From assembly GCF_009363895.1 (NCBI RefSeq), contig NZ_CP045434.1, positions 2,932,501 through 2,996,500 on the forward strand: 64,000 bases of DNA, in the 5' to 3' direction. Source of the DNA: Sphingomonas ginsengisoli An et al. 2013. GTDB taxonomy: Bacteria > Pseudomonadota > Alphaproteobacteria > Sphingomonadales > Sphingomonadaceae. A program made the position numbers and the translations under genes. This document shows positions 49,766 to 58,167 of the stretch, piece after piece. Position 1 is the stretch's first letter, and each line of letters begins with the position of its first letter. The notes beneath the pieces are model-generated. The model did no database searches and had not been told where the DNA came from. It saw only the letters and a list, made by a program, of their open reading frames with translations.

Positions 49766-50827
49766 ATGGAAGTGAAGGCCGATGCGCTCGAACAGTCGTT
49801 CGACGACGTGAATTTCGAAGAGATTGGAATCTCGCTCAAGGAGGAACTCGAACTGCTCAAGAATCGCCTGGCCGACAGCCAGAACGCCGCCCTTCGCCCC
49901 GCCCTCGACGGGGTGAAGTCCGCCGAGAATTCGGCATTTGTCGAGCGCTTCCTGCGGCGCGGGATCGATAGCGATCTGGAAGCCAAGTCGGCCGACAATT
50001 CGTCGGGCGGCGCAGGCGGTTACGCCATTCCCCGCGATATCGACGAACAGATCGACCGCACGCTGGTGACGCTGTCGCCGATCCGCGCCATCGCCAACGT
50101 CGTCAAGGTCGGCAGCTCCAACTATCGCAAGCTGATCACCACCGGCGGCGCGCCGTCTGGCTGGGTCGGATTCGAGGCGGCGCGACCCGAGACGGGAACG
50201 CCGACCTTCACCGAAGTGGTCCCGGCGAGCGGCGATCTCTACGCCAATCCGGCCGCGTCGCAGCACATGCTCGACGATGCCATGTTCGATGTCGAAGCTT
50301 GGCTGGCGAACGAGATCGCGGTTGAATTCGCTCGGGGGGAGGGCGCGGCGTTCATCAAGGGCACCGGCGTCAACCAGCCGCTCGGCTTCCTGTCGTCGCC
50401 GACCGCAACGACCGCCGACGGGGCCCGCCCGATGGGCACGCTGCAGACGATCGGGACGGGGGTCGCCGGTGGCTTCCCGGCAAGCTCGCCAGCCGACAAA
50501 CTGATCGACCTCGTTCAGAGCTTGCGTCAGCCGTATCGCCAGGGCGCGGTGTTCGTGATGAACAGTGCGACCGCGGCGACGATCCGCAAGTTCAAGACCG
50601 CGGACGGCGCGTTTATCTGGCAGCCCGGCATGGTCGCCGGCCAGCCCTCGAGCCTGCTGGGTTACCCGGTGATCGAAGCCGAAGACATGCCCGACGTGTC
50701 GGCCAACAGCCTGTCGGTCGCGTTCGGCAACTTCAAGGCGGGCTACATCATCGCCGAGCGCAGCGAGACGAGCATCCTGCGCGATCCCTACACCAAGAAG
50801 CCCTATGTTTATTTCTACGCGACCTAG
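49766..50827 (+). CDS. Major capsid protein (HK97 fold), apparently C-terminally truncated
   Basis: 353 residues. An N-terminal coiled-coil delta domain (about 1-75, with LKEELELLKNRLADSQNAAL) is followed by the HK97 fold: GGAGGYAIPRDIDEQIDRTL, LITTGGAPSGWVGFEAARPETGTPTFTEV, QHMLDDAMFDVEAWLANEIAVEFARGEGAAFIKGTGVNQPLGF, AVFVMNSATAATIRKF, SLLGYPVIEAEDMPDV and AERSETSILRDPYTKKPYVYFYAT. GTA capsids I know of continue past this point with about 20 more residues (a K-R-V-G-G-type end). Here a TAG follows YFYAT at once, and DUF2793 sequence begins in the same frame. The loss of the last strand may prevent normal assembly. Confidence 0.9.
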   Translation: MEVKADALEQSFDDVNFEEIGISLKEELELLKNRLADSQNAALRPALDGVKSAENSAFVERFLRRGIDSDLEAKSADNSSGGAGGYAIPRDIDEQIDRTLVTLSPIRAIANVVKVGSSNYRKLITTGGAPSGWVGFEAARPETGTPTFTEVVPASGDLYANPAASQHMLDDAMFDVEAWLANEIAVEFARGEGAAFIKGTGVNQPLGFLSSPTATTADGARPMGTLQTIGTGVAGGFPASSPADKLIDLVQSLRQPYRQGAVFVMNSATAATIRKFKTADGAFIWQPGMVAGQPSSLLGYPVIEAEDMPDVSANSLSVAFGNFKAGYIIAERSETSILRDPYTKKPYVYFYAT

Positions 50828-51241
50828 GCGCTCGAAAACAACATCCAGCCGGTGGTAGCGGGCGCGCCTGTCGATAGCCCGCCGCCGTCCCCAAGCGTTG
50901 GCGACCAATATCTTGTGGGCGACACACCGGAGGACGCCTTTGCCGAACACGCGCAGAATCTCGCCACTTGGACTGAGGCTGGCTGGCTGTTCACGCCACC
51001 GCGCGAGATGATGTCGGTGGTGGACGGTCGCAGCGGCCAGGCCTGGTTCTACCGTGGAGGCGAATGGCTTTTGGGGATGATCGAGGCAGCGGAAGGCCGC
51101 GTCGATGGTCAGAAGGTGCTCGGGTCTCGGCAGTCCGCAATTCCGGTGCCGACGGGCGGCACTGTTGTCGATCAGGAGAGCCGAGCCGCACTGGCCGCGA
51201 TGCTTTCCGCGCTTCGGCAGCATGGCTTAATTGCCACGTGA
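50828..51241 (+). pseudogene. DUF2793 gene fragment fused behind the capsid stop
   Basis: The reading frame continues directly from the capsid TAG with ALENNIQPVVAGAPVDSPPPSPSVGDQYLVGDTPEDAFAEHA and runs to GTVVDQESRAALAAMLSALRQHGLIAT. This matches the middle and end of DUF2793 proteins, whose N-terminal block (with QKEVTHNEAL) is missing. A GTG at 50852 could start a 129-residue product, but no ribosome-binding site is evident. In sphingomonad GTA loci as I know them, DUF2793 is the last gene, after the tail genes. The fusion therefore suggests a deletion that removed everything between capsid and DUF2793. Confidence 0.75.
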
Positions 51242-51343
51242 CGACCTTCATTTCGGCACACTCGCTTATATCCTTTCCGGATCGATGGCAGCGCACTAAG
51301 GTCGCGAGGCGCGTCCCGCGCAGGTCACACGGAAAGGGTTTCC

Positions 51344-52201
51344 ATGCGGAAGCTGGCAAGTGCCGCCCTTTTGCTCGCAACGATGGTCGCACCGGCTTGG
51401 GCGAGCGAAGGTACATGGTATGCGGGGGTAGAGGGCGGCGCTCTCAAGGCCCGCAACGCTCACCTCGATTACTCGCGCGGAAGCATCCGCCAGAACAACG
51501 TCATCAACATCGACTACAAGACCGGCTTGGATGTCGATGGCCTGATCGGCTATGATTTCGGTCCATTGCGGGCCGAAGCCGAGTTTGGGTACAAGCGCGC
51601 TAGCGCGGACTCGGTGGCGGTTAACCTGAGTGGTCCGGTCGTCATTCCGCCGAGCAGTGTGAATTACTCGGGTCGGACGCGCGTCCTTTCCAGTATGTTC
51701 AACCTGCTCGGTGATGTCGGCGGCAGTCAGTTCAGCGTTTATGGCGGCGGCGGCGTTGGTCTCGCTCGCACCAAGGTGCGAGCCGATCTCTCGCCATTGA
51801 CCTTTTCGGGACAGCTCGACTCGGTCAACGGGACCGATCGCAAATTTGCGTGGCAGCTCATCGCCGGCCTAAGAGCGGCGGTCAGTGAGCACGTCGATGT
51901 CGGAATCAAATACCGCTACTTCCGGACGAAGTACCGCTTCGACGATCTCGCCGCGAACCTAGTGCCGGAGCAGATCGATGGTCGTTTCCGTTCGCACTCG
52001 TTGCTCGCGAGCCTGATTGTGAATTTCGGCAAGGCAGCGCCCCCACCGCCGCCGCCGCCGCCTCCACCGCCTCCGCCTCCGCCTCCGCCGCCTCCGGCGA
52101 CGCAGAGTTGTCCGGATGGGTCAGTCATTCTGGCGACCGATCAGTGTCCGGCGCCGCCGCCACCTCCACCCCCGCCGCCGCCGGCGCCAGAGCGCGGCTG
52201 A
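51344..52201 (+). CDS. Outer-membrane beta-barrel protein with proline-rich tail
   Basis: 285 residues. Signal peptide (RKLASAALLLATMVAPAWA), then an eight-stranded OmpA/opacity-type barrel: GTWYAGVEGGALKAR, DVDGLIGYDFGPLRAEAEFGYKRA, FSVYGGGGVGLARTKVRADL, WQLIAGLRAAVSEHVDVGIKYRYFRTKY and FRSHSLLASLIVNFG. A run of about 19 prolines follows, then TQSCPDGSVILATDQCP and a second proline run. No OmpA peptidoglycan-binding domain follows. GGAAAGGG precedes the ATG; a strong terminator ends the gene. Confidence 0.88.
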   Translation: MRKLASAALLLATMVAPAWASEGTWYAGVEGGALKARNAHLDYSRGSIRQNNVINIDYKTGLDVDGLIGYDFGPLRAEAEFGYKRASADSVAVNLSGPVVIPPSSVNYSGRTRVLSSMFNLLGDVGGSQFSVYGGGGVGLARTKVRADLSPLTFSGQLDSVNGTDRKFAWQLIAGLRAAVSEHVDVGIKYRYFRTKYRFDDLAANLVPEQIDGRFRSHSLLASLIVNFGKAAPPPPPPPPPPPPPPPPPPPATQSCPDGSVILATDQCPAPPPPPPPPPPAPERG

Positions 52202-52206
52202 TTGAT

Positions 52207-52240
52207 AAGGCCGGCACCAAGGTGCCGGCCTTTTCTTTCG
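52207..52240 (+). terminator. Rho-independent terminator after the outer-membrane protein gene
   Basis: A 12-bp stem (52207-52218 with 52221-52232) with a 2-nt loop, followed by TTTTCTTT. Confidence 0.92.
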
Positions 52241-52292
52241 GCGTGTCCCGGCAACGCTCGACCTTGATAGGGTCGAGCAGTAAGCGGACGCG

Positions 52293-53321
52293 ATGCATTT
52301 CCCGCTGAAACTTCGCTGCAGCCGTGACGCGCTCAGCGCCAATTACCGCTGGTTACAGGGCCGAACGCGAGCCTCGGTAGGTGCTGCAGTCAAGGCCAAT
52401 GGCTATGGGCTGGGGGCAAGGGATGCGCTCGAGACGCTCGCCAACCAAGGTTGTCGCGACTTCTTCGTCTCAACCTATTCGGAGGCGATCGAACTCGAGC
52501 CCGCGGCCGGATCTTGTTCCGTCATGGTGCTTCACGGCGTTGGGCCGGACGATCTGGCTGCTGCCCTCGCGTCGAAGGCCCGGCCGGTACTGAACACCGC
52601 GGCGCAGGTGGCAAGGTGGAAGGCGGCTGCGCCGGACCGACCGTGTGATCTGATGGTCGACACGGGCATGAACCGGCTGGGCCTGCGTCCAGAAGACCTT
52701 GGCGTCGCCAGCGGCCTTGCGCTCGACACGGTCCACAGCCATCTCGCCTGTGCCGACGAAGATCATCCGTTGAACGAACGCCAGCGGCAGCGCTTCGCCG
52801 AGATCGCCGCCAGCCTGCCCGCCAAGCGCCACAGCTTGGCCAACAGCGCAGGCATCTTGCTCGGGCCCGACTTTCACTTTGGCCTCGTTCGGCCAGGGTT
52901 GGCACTATATGGCGGCATTCCCCGCGCTGAAGCCCGCGGCAAGATCAACCAAGTGGCCTTTCTCCAGGCCGAGGTCATCCAGCGACGGCTGATCAAGGCG
53001 GGCGAAAGCTGCGGCTATTCAGCGACCTTCGTCGCCAAGCACGATACCCCGGCAGCAGTGATCAACATCGGTTATGCCGACGGCTATTGGCGCGGCTTTT
53101 CCTCTTCTGGAGCGGCGAGCGTTGGCGGCGAGCGACTACCGGTGCTCGGCAGGGTCTCGATGGACCTTGTCATCCTGGATTGCAGCGCAGCGCCATTGCT
53201 CAGCGAGGGCGATTGGGTCGACATCGACTTCGAACTGGCAAGCGCCGCCGAACAGTCCGGCATGTCGCAATACGAGTTACTGACCGGCCTCGGCGATCGC
53301 TTCGAGCGTAGCTGGTTCTGA
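52293..53321 (+). CDS. alr: Alanine racemase
   Basis: 342 residues, slightly short for Alr. PLP-binding Lys34 is in AAVKANGYGLG; the barrel has VDTGMNRLGLR, DTVHSHLACADE, HSLANSAGI and GLVRPGLALYGG; the second catalytic Tyr is in INIGYADGYWRG; the C-terminal beta-domain carries LPVLGRVSMDLVILD. It makes D-alanine for peptidoglycan. Its last 45 bp overlap the convergent nth gene. Confidence 0.96.
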   Translation: MHFPLKLRCSRDALSANYRWLQGRTRASVGAAVKANGYGLGARDALETLANQGCRDFFVSTYSEAIELEPAAGSCSVMVLHGVGPDDLAAALASKARPVLNTAAQVARWKAAAPDRPCDLMVDTGMNRLGLRPEDLGVASGLALDTVHSHLACADEDHPLNERQRQRFAEIAASLPAKRHSLANSAGILLGPDFHFGLVRPGLALYGGIPRAEARGKINQVAFLQAEVIQRRLIKAGESCGYSATFVAKHDTPAAVINIGYADGYWRGFSSSGAASVGGERLPVLGRVSMDLVILDCSAAPLLSEGDWVDIDFELASAAEQSGMSQYELLTGLGDRFERSWF

Positions 53322-53963
53322 CCCTTTCGGCGGCGGCGACTTGGGCCGATATCGGCACAAATCCGCCACCGGACACCGCCAGCACTCCGGACGCCGCGCC
53401 TTGCAGATGTAGCGCCCGTGCAGGATGAGCCAGTGGTGGGCGTGGAGCCGGAATGTCGCTGGCGTGACCTTTTCGAGCTTCAACTCGACGTCCAGCGGGG
53501 TTTTGCCGGGTGCTAGACCGGTGCGATTGCCAACGCGAAAAATGTGGGTGTCGACCGCGATGAGCGGCTGGCCGAACGCGATGTTCAGTACGACGTTGGC
53601 GGTCTTGCGCCCGACGCCGGCCAGTTTCTCCAGTGCAGCGCGATCGGCTGGAACCTCCCCGCCATGATCGTCGATGAGCTGCCGCGCCATGGCGATGACG
53701 TTCTTGGCCTTGGTATTGAACAGGCCGATCGTCTTGATCTGCTCGCGCACCCCATCTTCACCGAGCGCGAGCATCTCCGTTGGCGTATCGGCTAGCGCGA
53801 ACAGCTTGCGGGTCGCGAGGTTGACGCTGACGTCGGTCGCCTGCGCCGAGAGCGCGACGGCGACCAGCAGCGTATAGGGGTTGGACCATTCGAGCTCGCC
53901 TTCGGGCTCGGGATTGAGCTCGGCCAGTCGGCGATAGAATTCGAATACCTGCGCCTTGTTCAT
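53277..53963 (-). CDS. nth: Endonuclease III (DNA glycosylase/AP lyase)
   Basis: 228 residues. Catalytic Lys120 in LAGVGRKTANVVL and Asp138 in AVDTHIFRV, and the [4Fe-4S] cysteines C187, C194, C197 and C203 (C-x6-C-x2-C-x5-C), fall at the same numbers as in E. coli Nth. It removes oxidised pyrimidines in base excision repair. A Pro/Lys tail of about 25 residues, which overlaps alr, is added at the C-terminus. It overlaps dapB by 4 bp. Confidence 0.97.
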   Translation of the reverse strand: MNKAQVFEFYRRLAELNPEPEGELEWSNPYTLLVAVALSAQATDVSVNLATRKLFALADTPTEMLALGEDGVREQIKTIGLFNTKAKNVIAMARQLIDDHGGEVPADRAALEKLAGVGRKTANVVLNIAFGQPLIAVDTHIFRVGNRTGLAPGKTPLDVELKLEKVTPATFRLHAHHWLILHGRYICKARRPECWRCPVADLCRYRPKSPPPKGSEPATLEAIAEAGQ

Positions 53964-54667
53964 CGCGCGCGGATGACGTCGGCCATCGAATAAAGCCCGG
54001 GCGCCCGGCCGACGAGGTATCGCGCCGCCGCCAGCGCGCCGCGCGCGAAGATGCGCCGATCTTCCGCGCGATGCGAAATAATGACGCGCTCCTCTACCCC
54101 TAGAAACATCACGTCATGGTCGCCGACCACAGTCCCGCCGCGCACCGCGGCGAAGCCGACCTCGCCAGAGCGACGGGTCAGCTGGGTTCCGGCGCGGGCT
54201 GTGTCGGCTGTCAGTGGCACGCCGCGGCCGCGCGCCACCGCCTGACCCAGCGCCAGCGCCGTCCCCGATGGTGCATCGGCCTTGCGGCGATGGTGAAGTT
54301 CGAGAATTTCGGCATCCCACCCGTCGCCCAGCACGGCTGCGGCGCGCTCGACCAACTCGCTCAGCAAGGCCACCCCCAAGCTGGTATTCGCGGCGACGAC
54401 TATTGCGATCTCGCGGGCAGCCTCCGTCAGAAGCCGATGTGCTTCGTCGTCGAGCCCGGTCGTCCCCACCAAGACCGGCACGTCGGCTTCTCGAGCGCGA
54501 TCCAGCGTCGCCAGCAAGGCCGAAGGCGCTGAAAAATCCACCAGCACGTCGCCCCGGTTCTGGTCGATGGTAAAGTCGGGATCGTCGGCGACGAGCGCGG
54601 CGATGGCCTGGCCCATGCGCCCATTCGGGGCGATCAGCGTCAGGCGGATGGGAGTGTCAGGCCGCAT
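53960..54667 (-). CDS. dapB: 4-hydroxy-tetrahydrodipicolinate reductase
   Basis: 235 residues. The N-terminal nucleotide-binding fold opens with IRLTLIAPNGRMGQAIAAL instead of the usual GxxGRMG. DVLVDFSAP, LVGTTGLDDE, VVAANTSLGVALLSELVERAA and the substrate loop LHHRRKADAPSGTAL follow, with VGDHDVMFLGVEERVIISHRAEDRRIFARGAL at the end. It reduces the dapA product in lysine and meso-diaminopimelate synthesis. It is shorter than E. coli DapB (273) because the N-terminal half is compact. First of a coupled pair with nth. Confidence 0.95.
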   Translation of the reverse strand: MRPDTPIRLTLIAPNGRMGQAIAALVADDPDFTIDQNRGDVLVDFSAPSALLATLDRAREADVPVLVGTTGLDDEAHRLLTEAAREIAIVVAANTSLGVALLSELVERAAAVLGDGWDAEILELHHRRKADAPSGTALALGQAVARGRGVPLTADTARAGTQLTRRSGEVGFAAVRGGTVVGDHDVMFLGVEERVIISHRAEDRRIFARGALAAARYLVGRAPGLYSMADVIRAR

Positions 54668-54688
54668 CCGCCGGTGATGGCGCAAGGG

Positions 54689-55450
54689 TCACGGCCGTGC
54701 AATGCCGAGCAGGTCCTGCAGGTCCAGCGCAGCCTGCGGCGCCCGAACCTTCGCTCCGTTTATCATGAAGACATAGGCGTCCTTGCCCGCCGTGGCCTGC
54801 GCCCTCGCGCGGCTGGCGAAGTCCGCCAACCGGTCGGCGGGATAGCCCGTCGGGCATTCCTCGCGCATCCGCTGCAGCCGGGCGTAGGTGAAGTTCGCCG
54901 TGTCCATGTCGATGCACGGAAATTCGTCATCGTCACCGAACACCACGGCGACGTCATGATCGCGGGCCAGTTGCTCGAATCGTGCGTCGCGGAAGCTCTC
55001 GTGGCGCGGCTCGAGCGCGTGGCGTAGCGGCAAGCCATCCAACGAACGCGGCAGCAACTCGAAAAACCGCGCGATGTCCTCGGCGTCGAACGATCGCCGC
55101 GCGGCCAACATCCAGAGGATCGGTCCGAGCTTGGGCCCGAGCGCCGCCAACCCCTGGTCGAGGAAGTTGTGCACACCTTCGCCGGCGTCGGCCAATTTTG
55201 GACGCGTCACGCAGAAGCGGCTGCCTTTGACTGCGAACTGGAAACCTTCGGGGACGGCGGCCGCCCACTTCTCCCAGCTCGCCGGACTTTGCCGGCCGTA
55301 GAAAGTGGCGTTGATCTCGATCGCGCCCACTGCCGCCGCGGCGAACGGAAGTTCGCGGCTGTGCGGTAGTCCCGCAGGATAGAAGTCACCGCGCCACGGC
55401 GGATAGGTCCAGCCGCCGATCCCGACCCGGATCTGGCCGCGCGTACTCAC
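54689..55450 (-). CDS. DUF72 family protein
   Basis: 253 residues with the DUF72 TIM-barrel pattern: IRVGIGGWTYPPWRGDFYPAGLPHSRELPFAA, AIEINATFYG, FQFAVKGSRFCVTRPKLAD, LGPKLGPILWML, ALEPRHESF and a C-terminal NFTYARLQRMREEC. The function of the family is unknown; its fold is like endonuclease IV-type barrels. It overlaps the thioesterase gene by 4 bp and precedes dapB by 21 bp, making a thioesterase-DUF72-dapB-nth chain on the minus strand. Confidence 0.92.
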   Translation of the reverse strand: MSTRGQIRVGIGGWTYPPWRGDFYPAGLPHSRELPFAAAAVGAIEINATFYGRQSPASWEKWAAAVPEGFQFAVKGSRFCVTRPKLADAGEGVHNFLDQGLAALGPKLGPILWMLAARRSFDAEDIARFFELLPRSLDGLPLRHALEPRHESFRDARFEQLARDHDVAVVFGDDDEFPCIDMDTANFTYARLQRMREECPTGYPADRLADFASRARAQATAGKDAYVFMINGAKVRAPQAALDLQDLLGIARP

Positions 55451-55845
55451 GCGGGGGGCATGAACCGACTGACGATGTCCTTGGCCAGCCGCGCCGGACG
55501 GAGCGAGGCGGCATCAAGGCAGCACCAGATGCTCTTCACTTCGGCCAGCACCGTTTCGCCGCGCCGGATCACCGTGGTGAAAAAGGCGCGCGCGCCCTGC
55601 ATCTGGTCGGCGATGACGTCCGCCACGACCTGATCCTCGAGGAAGGTCGGCCTCCGAAACTCGATTTCGTGCTTCAATGCGACCCACAAGTGGCTGGTGA
55701 CCGCCTCAGTCGGCGCGACCTTCTCCCAATAGCGAACCACCGCCTCCTGGACCCACTTCAGGTACACGCTGTTGTTGACGTGCCCCATATGGTCGATGTC
55801 GGCGGGAAGTATCCCGATGGAGTGGCGGTACATCATAGGTCCCAT
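55447..55845 (-). CDS. Acyl-CoA thioesterase (hot-dog fold, 4HBT/YbgC type)
   Basis: 132 residues. The catalytic-loop segment ADIDHMGHVNNSVYLKWVQEAVVRYW, with Asp at the YbgC position, is diagnostic of 4-hydroxybenzoyl-CoA thioesterase relatives; the long helix and FRRPTFLEDQVVADVIAD strands follow. It hydrolyses acyl-CoAs. Starts at 55845, 55836 or 55833 are all possible; I took the longest without the improbable hydrophilic extension to 55908. Divergent from the sirtuin gene. Confidence 0.88.
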   Translation of the reverse strand: MGPMMYRHSIGILPADIDHMGHVNNSVYLKWVQEAVVRYWEKVAPTEAVTSHLWVALKHEIEFRRPTFLEDQVVADVIADQMQGARAFFTTVIRRGETVLAEVKSIWCCLDAASLRPARLAKDIVSRFMPPA

Positions 55846-55895
55846 GTCGGCAGCGTGAGCGCTGCTGACAATAGTGTCAACAAACAGGTTACCCG

Positions 55896-56615
55896 ATGGT
55901 TGCTGCAACTGGACGAAACGGAGCCAATCTTCTGATCCTGACCGGCGCCGGGATCAGCGCGGACAGCGGCGTCCCGACCTTTCGCGCCGCCGATGGCCTG
56001 TGGGAGGGTCACCGGGTCGAGGACGTCGCTACGCCCGAGGCGTTCGAGCGCAATCCGGGGCTGGTTCACAGCTTCTACGACGCGCGTCGCGCTCATCTCG
56101 ACGCCGTCGTGCCGAACGCCGCGCATCGGGCGCTGGCCAGGCTCGATGCCGAATGGCCCGGCGAGCTGCTGATCGTGACCCAGAATGTCGACGATCTCCA
56201 CGAGCGGGCAGGAGCCAAACGCCTGCTCCATATGCACGGCGAGCTGAAGAGCGGCTGGTGCCGCGCCTGCGATGCCCGCTTCGTCTGGACCGGCGACATG
56301 GGCGAGGAAGCCCACTGTGCTGCCTGCGCCGTGGTCGGCGACGTCCGCCCCGACATCGTCTGGTTCGGCGAGATGCCCTACGATATGGACCGGATCGAGC
56401 GCGCGCAGCACGACTGCGACCTGTTCGTCTCGATCGGCACTTCGGGCGCGGTCTATCCCGCGGCGGGCTTCGTCCAGACCGCGCGCTATCGCGGCGCCCG
56501 CTGCCTCGAGCTCAACCTCGAGCCGAGCGCGGGGAGCATCTTTTTCGACGAAACCCGCATCGGGCGCGCGGCCGACCTCGTGCCGGCCTGGGTCGACGAA
56601 TTGCTCGCCGGCTAG
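55896..56615 (+). CDS. cobB: NAD-dependent protein deacylase (sirtuin)
   Basis: 239 residues, class III sirtuin. GAGISADSGVPTFR (18-30), TQNVDDLHERAG (95-106), catalytic His114 in HMHGEL, zinc cysteines C122/C125 and C141/C144, VRPDIVWFGEMP and the late IGTSGAVYPAAGF. Tyr61 and Arg64 in YDARRAHL are the pair that binds acidic acyl groups in SIRT5 and CobB, so desuccinylase/demalonylase activity is likely beside deacetylation. It converges with era with a 4-bp overlap. Confidence 0.95.
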   Translation: MVAATGRNGANLLILTGAGISADSGVPTFRAADGLWEGHRVEDVATPEAFERNPGLVHSFYDARRAHLDAVVPNAAHRALARLDAEWPGELLIVTQNVDDLHERAGAKRLLHMHGELKSGWCRACDARFVWTGDMGEEAHCAACAVVGDVRPDIVWFGEMPYDMDRIERAQHDCDLFVSIGTSGAVYPAAGFVQTARYRGARCLELNLEPSAGSIFFDETRIGRAADLVPAWVDELLAG

Positions 56616-57505
56616 TCGGCCCAGTCGAGCCCGATCTCGCGGTAAAGGCCGCGATCCTCGTCCCAGCGCGGATTGACTTTCACGTGCAGGAATAGGTGGA
56701 CCTTGCGACCGAGGTGCTCGCCGATCGCCGCGCGAGCCGCCTCGCCGATCGCCTTGAGGCGAGAGCCTCCCTTGCCGACGATGATCGCCTTCTGGCTGTC
56801 GCGCTCGACCAGGATCTGCTGGTGGATGACCGACGAGCCGTCCTTGCGATCCTCCCACTTCTCCGTCTCGACCGCGGACGAATAGGGCAGCTCGGCGTGG
56901 AGCTGCAGGTAGAGTTGCTCGCGCGTCAGTTCGGCCGCGACCATCCGGTCGGTGGCGTCGGACAATTGATCCTCGGGATAGTGCCACGGGCCCGCCGACA
57001 TCGCCTCGGCGAGGTGCCGGCGCAGATCGTCGACGCCATCGCCGTTGGTCGCCGAGATCATGAACACGGCTTCGGTCTTCAGCCGATCGGACAGCTGCGC
57101 CGCGAGGCCAAGTAACTCCTCCTTGCGCGCCAGGTCGACCTTATTGAGCACCAGCACCTTGGGCTCGGGCCGCTGCTCGACCCCTTCGAGCACCTGCTCG
57201 ACCCGCGCGCCGACCTTGGCCGCGCTGTCGACCACCAGCAGCACGCGGTCGGCATGTTCGGCACCTTCCCAGGCCGCCTTTACCATCGCCCGGTCGAGCC
57301 GCCGCCGCGGTGCAAAAATGCCGGGCGTATCGACCAGTAGGATCTGGCTTTGGCCGGCGATCGCGATCCCCATCAGCCGGGTCCGCGTCGTCTGCGCCTT
57401 GGGGCTGACGATCGCCACCTTCTGGCCGACCAGCGCATTGACCAGCGTCGACTTGCCGGCGTTAGGCGCCCCCAGCACGGCGACGAGTCCACAGCGTTGG
57501 GTCAC
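56612..57505 (-). CDS. era: GTPase Era
   Basis: 297 residues. G1 GAPNAGKS (12-19), G2/G3 with VDTPGIFAPRR, G4 NKVD, G5 ISATNGDGVDDL; C-terminal KH domain with VIHQQILVERDSQKAIIVGKGGSRLKAIGEAAR. It binds the 3' end of 16S rRNA during 30S maturation. It overlaps rnc by 4 bp in a lepB-rnc-era operon. Confidence 0.98.
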   Translation of the reverse strand: MTQRCGLVAVLGAPNAGKSTLVNALVGQKVAIVSPKAQTTRTRLMGIAIAGQSQILLVDTPGIFAPRRRLDRAMVKAAWEGAEHADRVLLVVDSAAKVGARVEQVLEGVEQRPEPKVLVLNKVDLARKEELLGLAAQLSDRLKTEAVFMISATNGDGVDDLRRHLAEAMSAGPWHYPEDQLSDATDRMVAAELTREQLYLQLHAELPYSSAVETEKWEDRKDGSSVIHQQILVERDSQKAIIVGKGGSRLKAIGEAARAAIGEHLGRKVHLFLHVKVNPRWDEDRGLYREIGLDWAD

Positions 57506-58167
57506 GAATATTTCTCCATCAGCGCCGCCGCCGCGGCGGTCTCCGCTTCCTGCTTGCTGGCACCGCCGGCTTCGGCCTCGCCGAGCCCGTTGACCATGAC
57601 CTTGACCGTGAAGGTCGGCGCATGGTGCGGTCCTGAGCGGCCGACCAGTTCATAGGTTGGCGGGCGGTGTCCTTTGGCCGCGGCGAATTCCTGCAGCCGC
57701 GACTTGGGATGCTGCGGCGCGCGCTTCTGGCTGTCGAGGAACGGCGCCCACTGCCGCCGGATGAAGGCGTCGGCCGCGGCCAGACCGCCGTCGAGCAGCA
57801 ACGCCCCGAGCAGAGCCTCGACCACGTCGCCCACCACATTGTCACTACCGATCGCGCCATCCTCGCGCGCCTGCTTGCCGAGCCGGATCTGCTTCGGGAT
57901 CCCGATGTCGCGTCCAATCTCCGCGCAGGTCTCGCGCGCGACCAGCACGTTGTAGCGCCGGCTCATCTGCCCCTCGGGCTCGGCCGGGAAGCGCTCGTAG
58001 AGCCAGCGGGCGATGGTCAGTCCGAGCACCCGGTCGCCGAGGAATTCGAGCCGTTCGTAGCTCTCGCGCGCCGCGCTGCCGTGGGTGAGCGCGCGCTCGA
58101 ACAGCGTCATGTCGGTCGGCGTGTAGCCCAGCGCCTGCTCGAGCCAACCGGCGAGGTCGCCGCTCAA
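57502..58167 (-). CDS. rnc: Ribonuclease III
   Basis: 221 residues from a TTG start whose TTGA overlaps the lepB stop; no other start fits the homology (LAGWLEQALGYTPTDMTLFERALTHGS at the beginning). The signature ERLEFLGDRVLGL and the later Asp/Glu metal ligands (SDNVVGDVVEALLGALLLDGG) are present; the C-terminal dsRNA-binding domain has SRLQEFAAAKGHRPPTYELVGRSGPHHAPTF. It processes rRNA precursors and dsRNA. Confidence 0.97.
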   Translation of the reverse strand: MSGDLAGWLEQALGYTPTDMTLFERALTHGSAARESYERLEFLGDRVLGLTIARWLYERFPAEPEGQMSRRYNVLVARETCAEIGRDIGIPKQIRLGKQAREDGAIGSDNVVGDVVEALLGALLLDGGLAAADAFIRRQWAPFLDSQKRAPQHPKSRLQEFAAAKGHRPPTYELVGRSGPHHAPTFTVKVMVNGLGEAEAGGASKQEAETAAAAALMEKYS

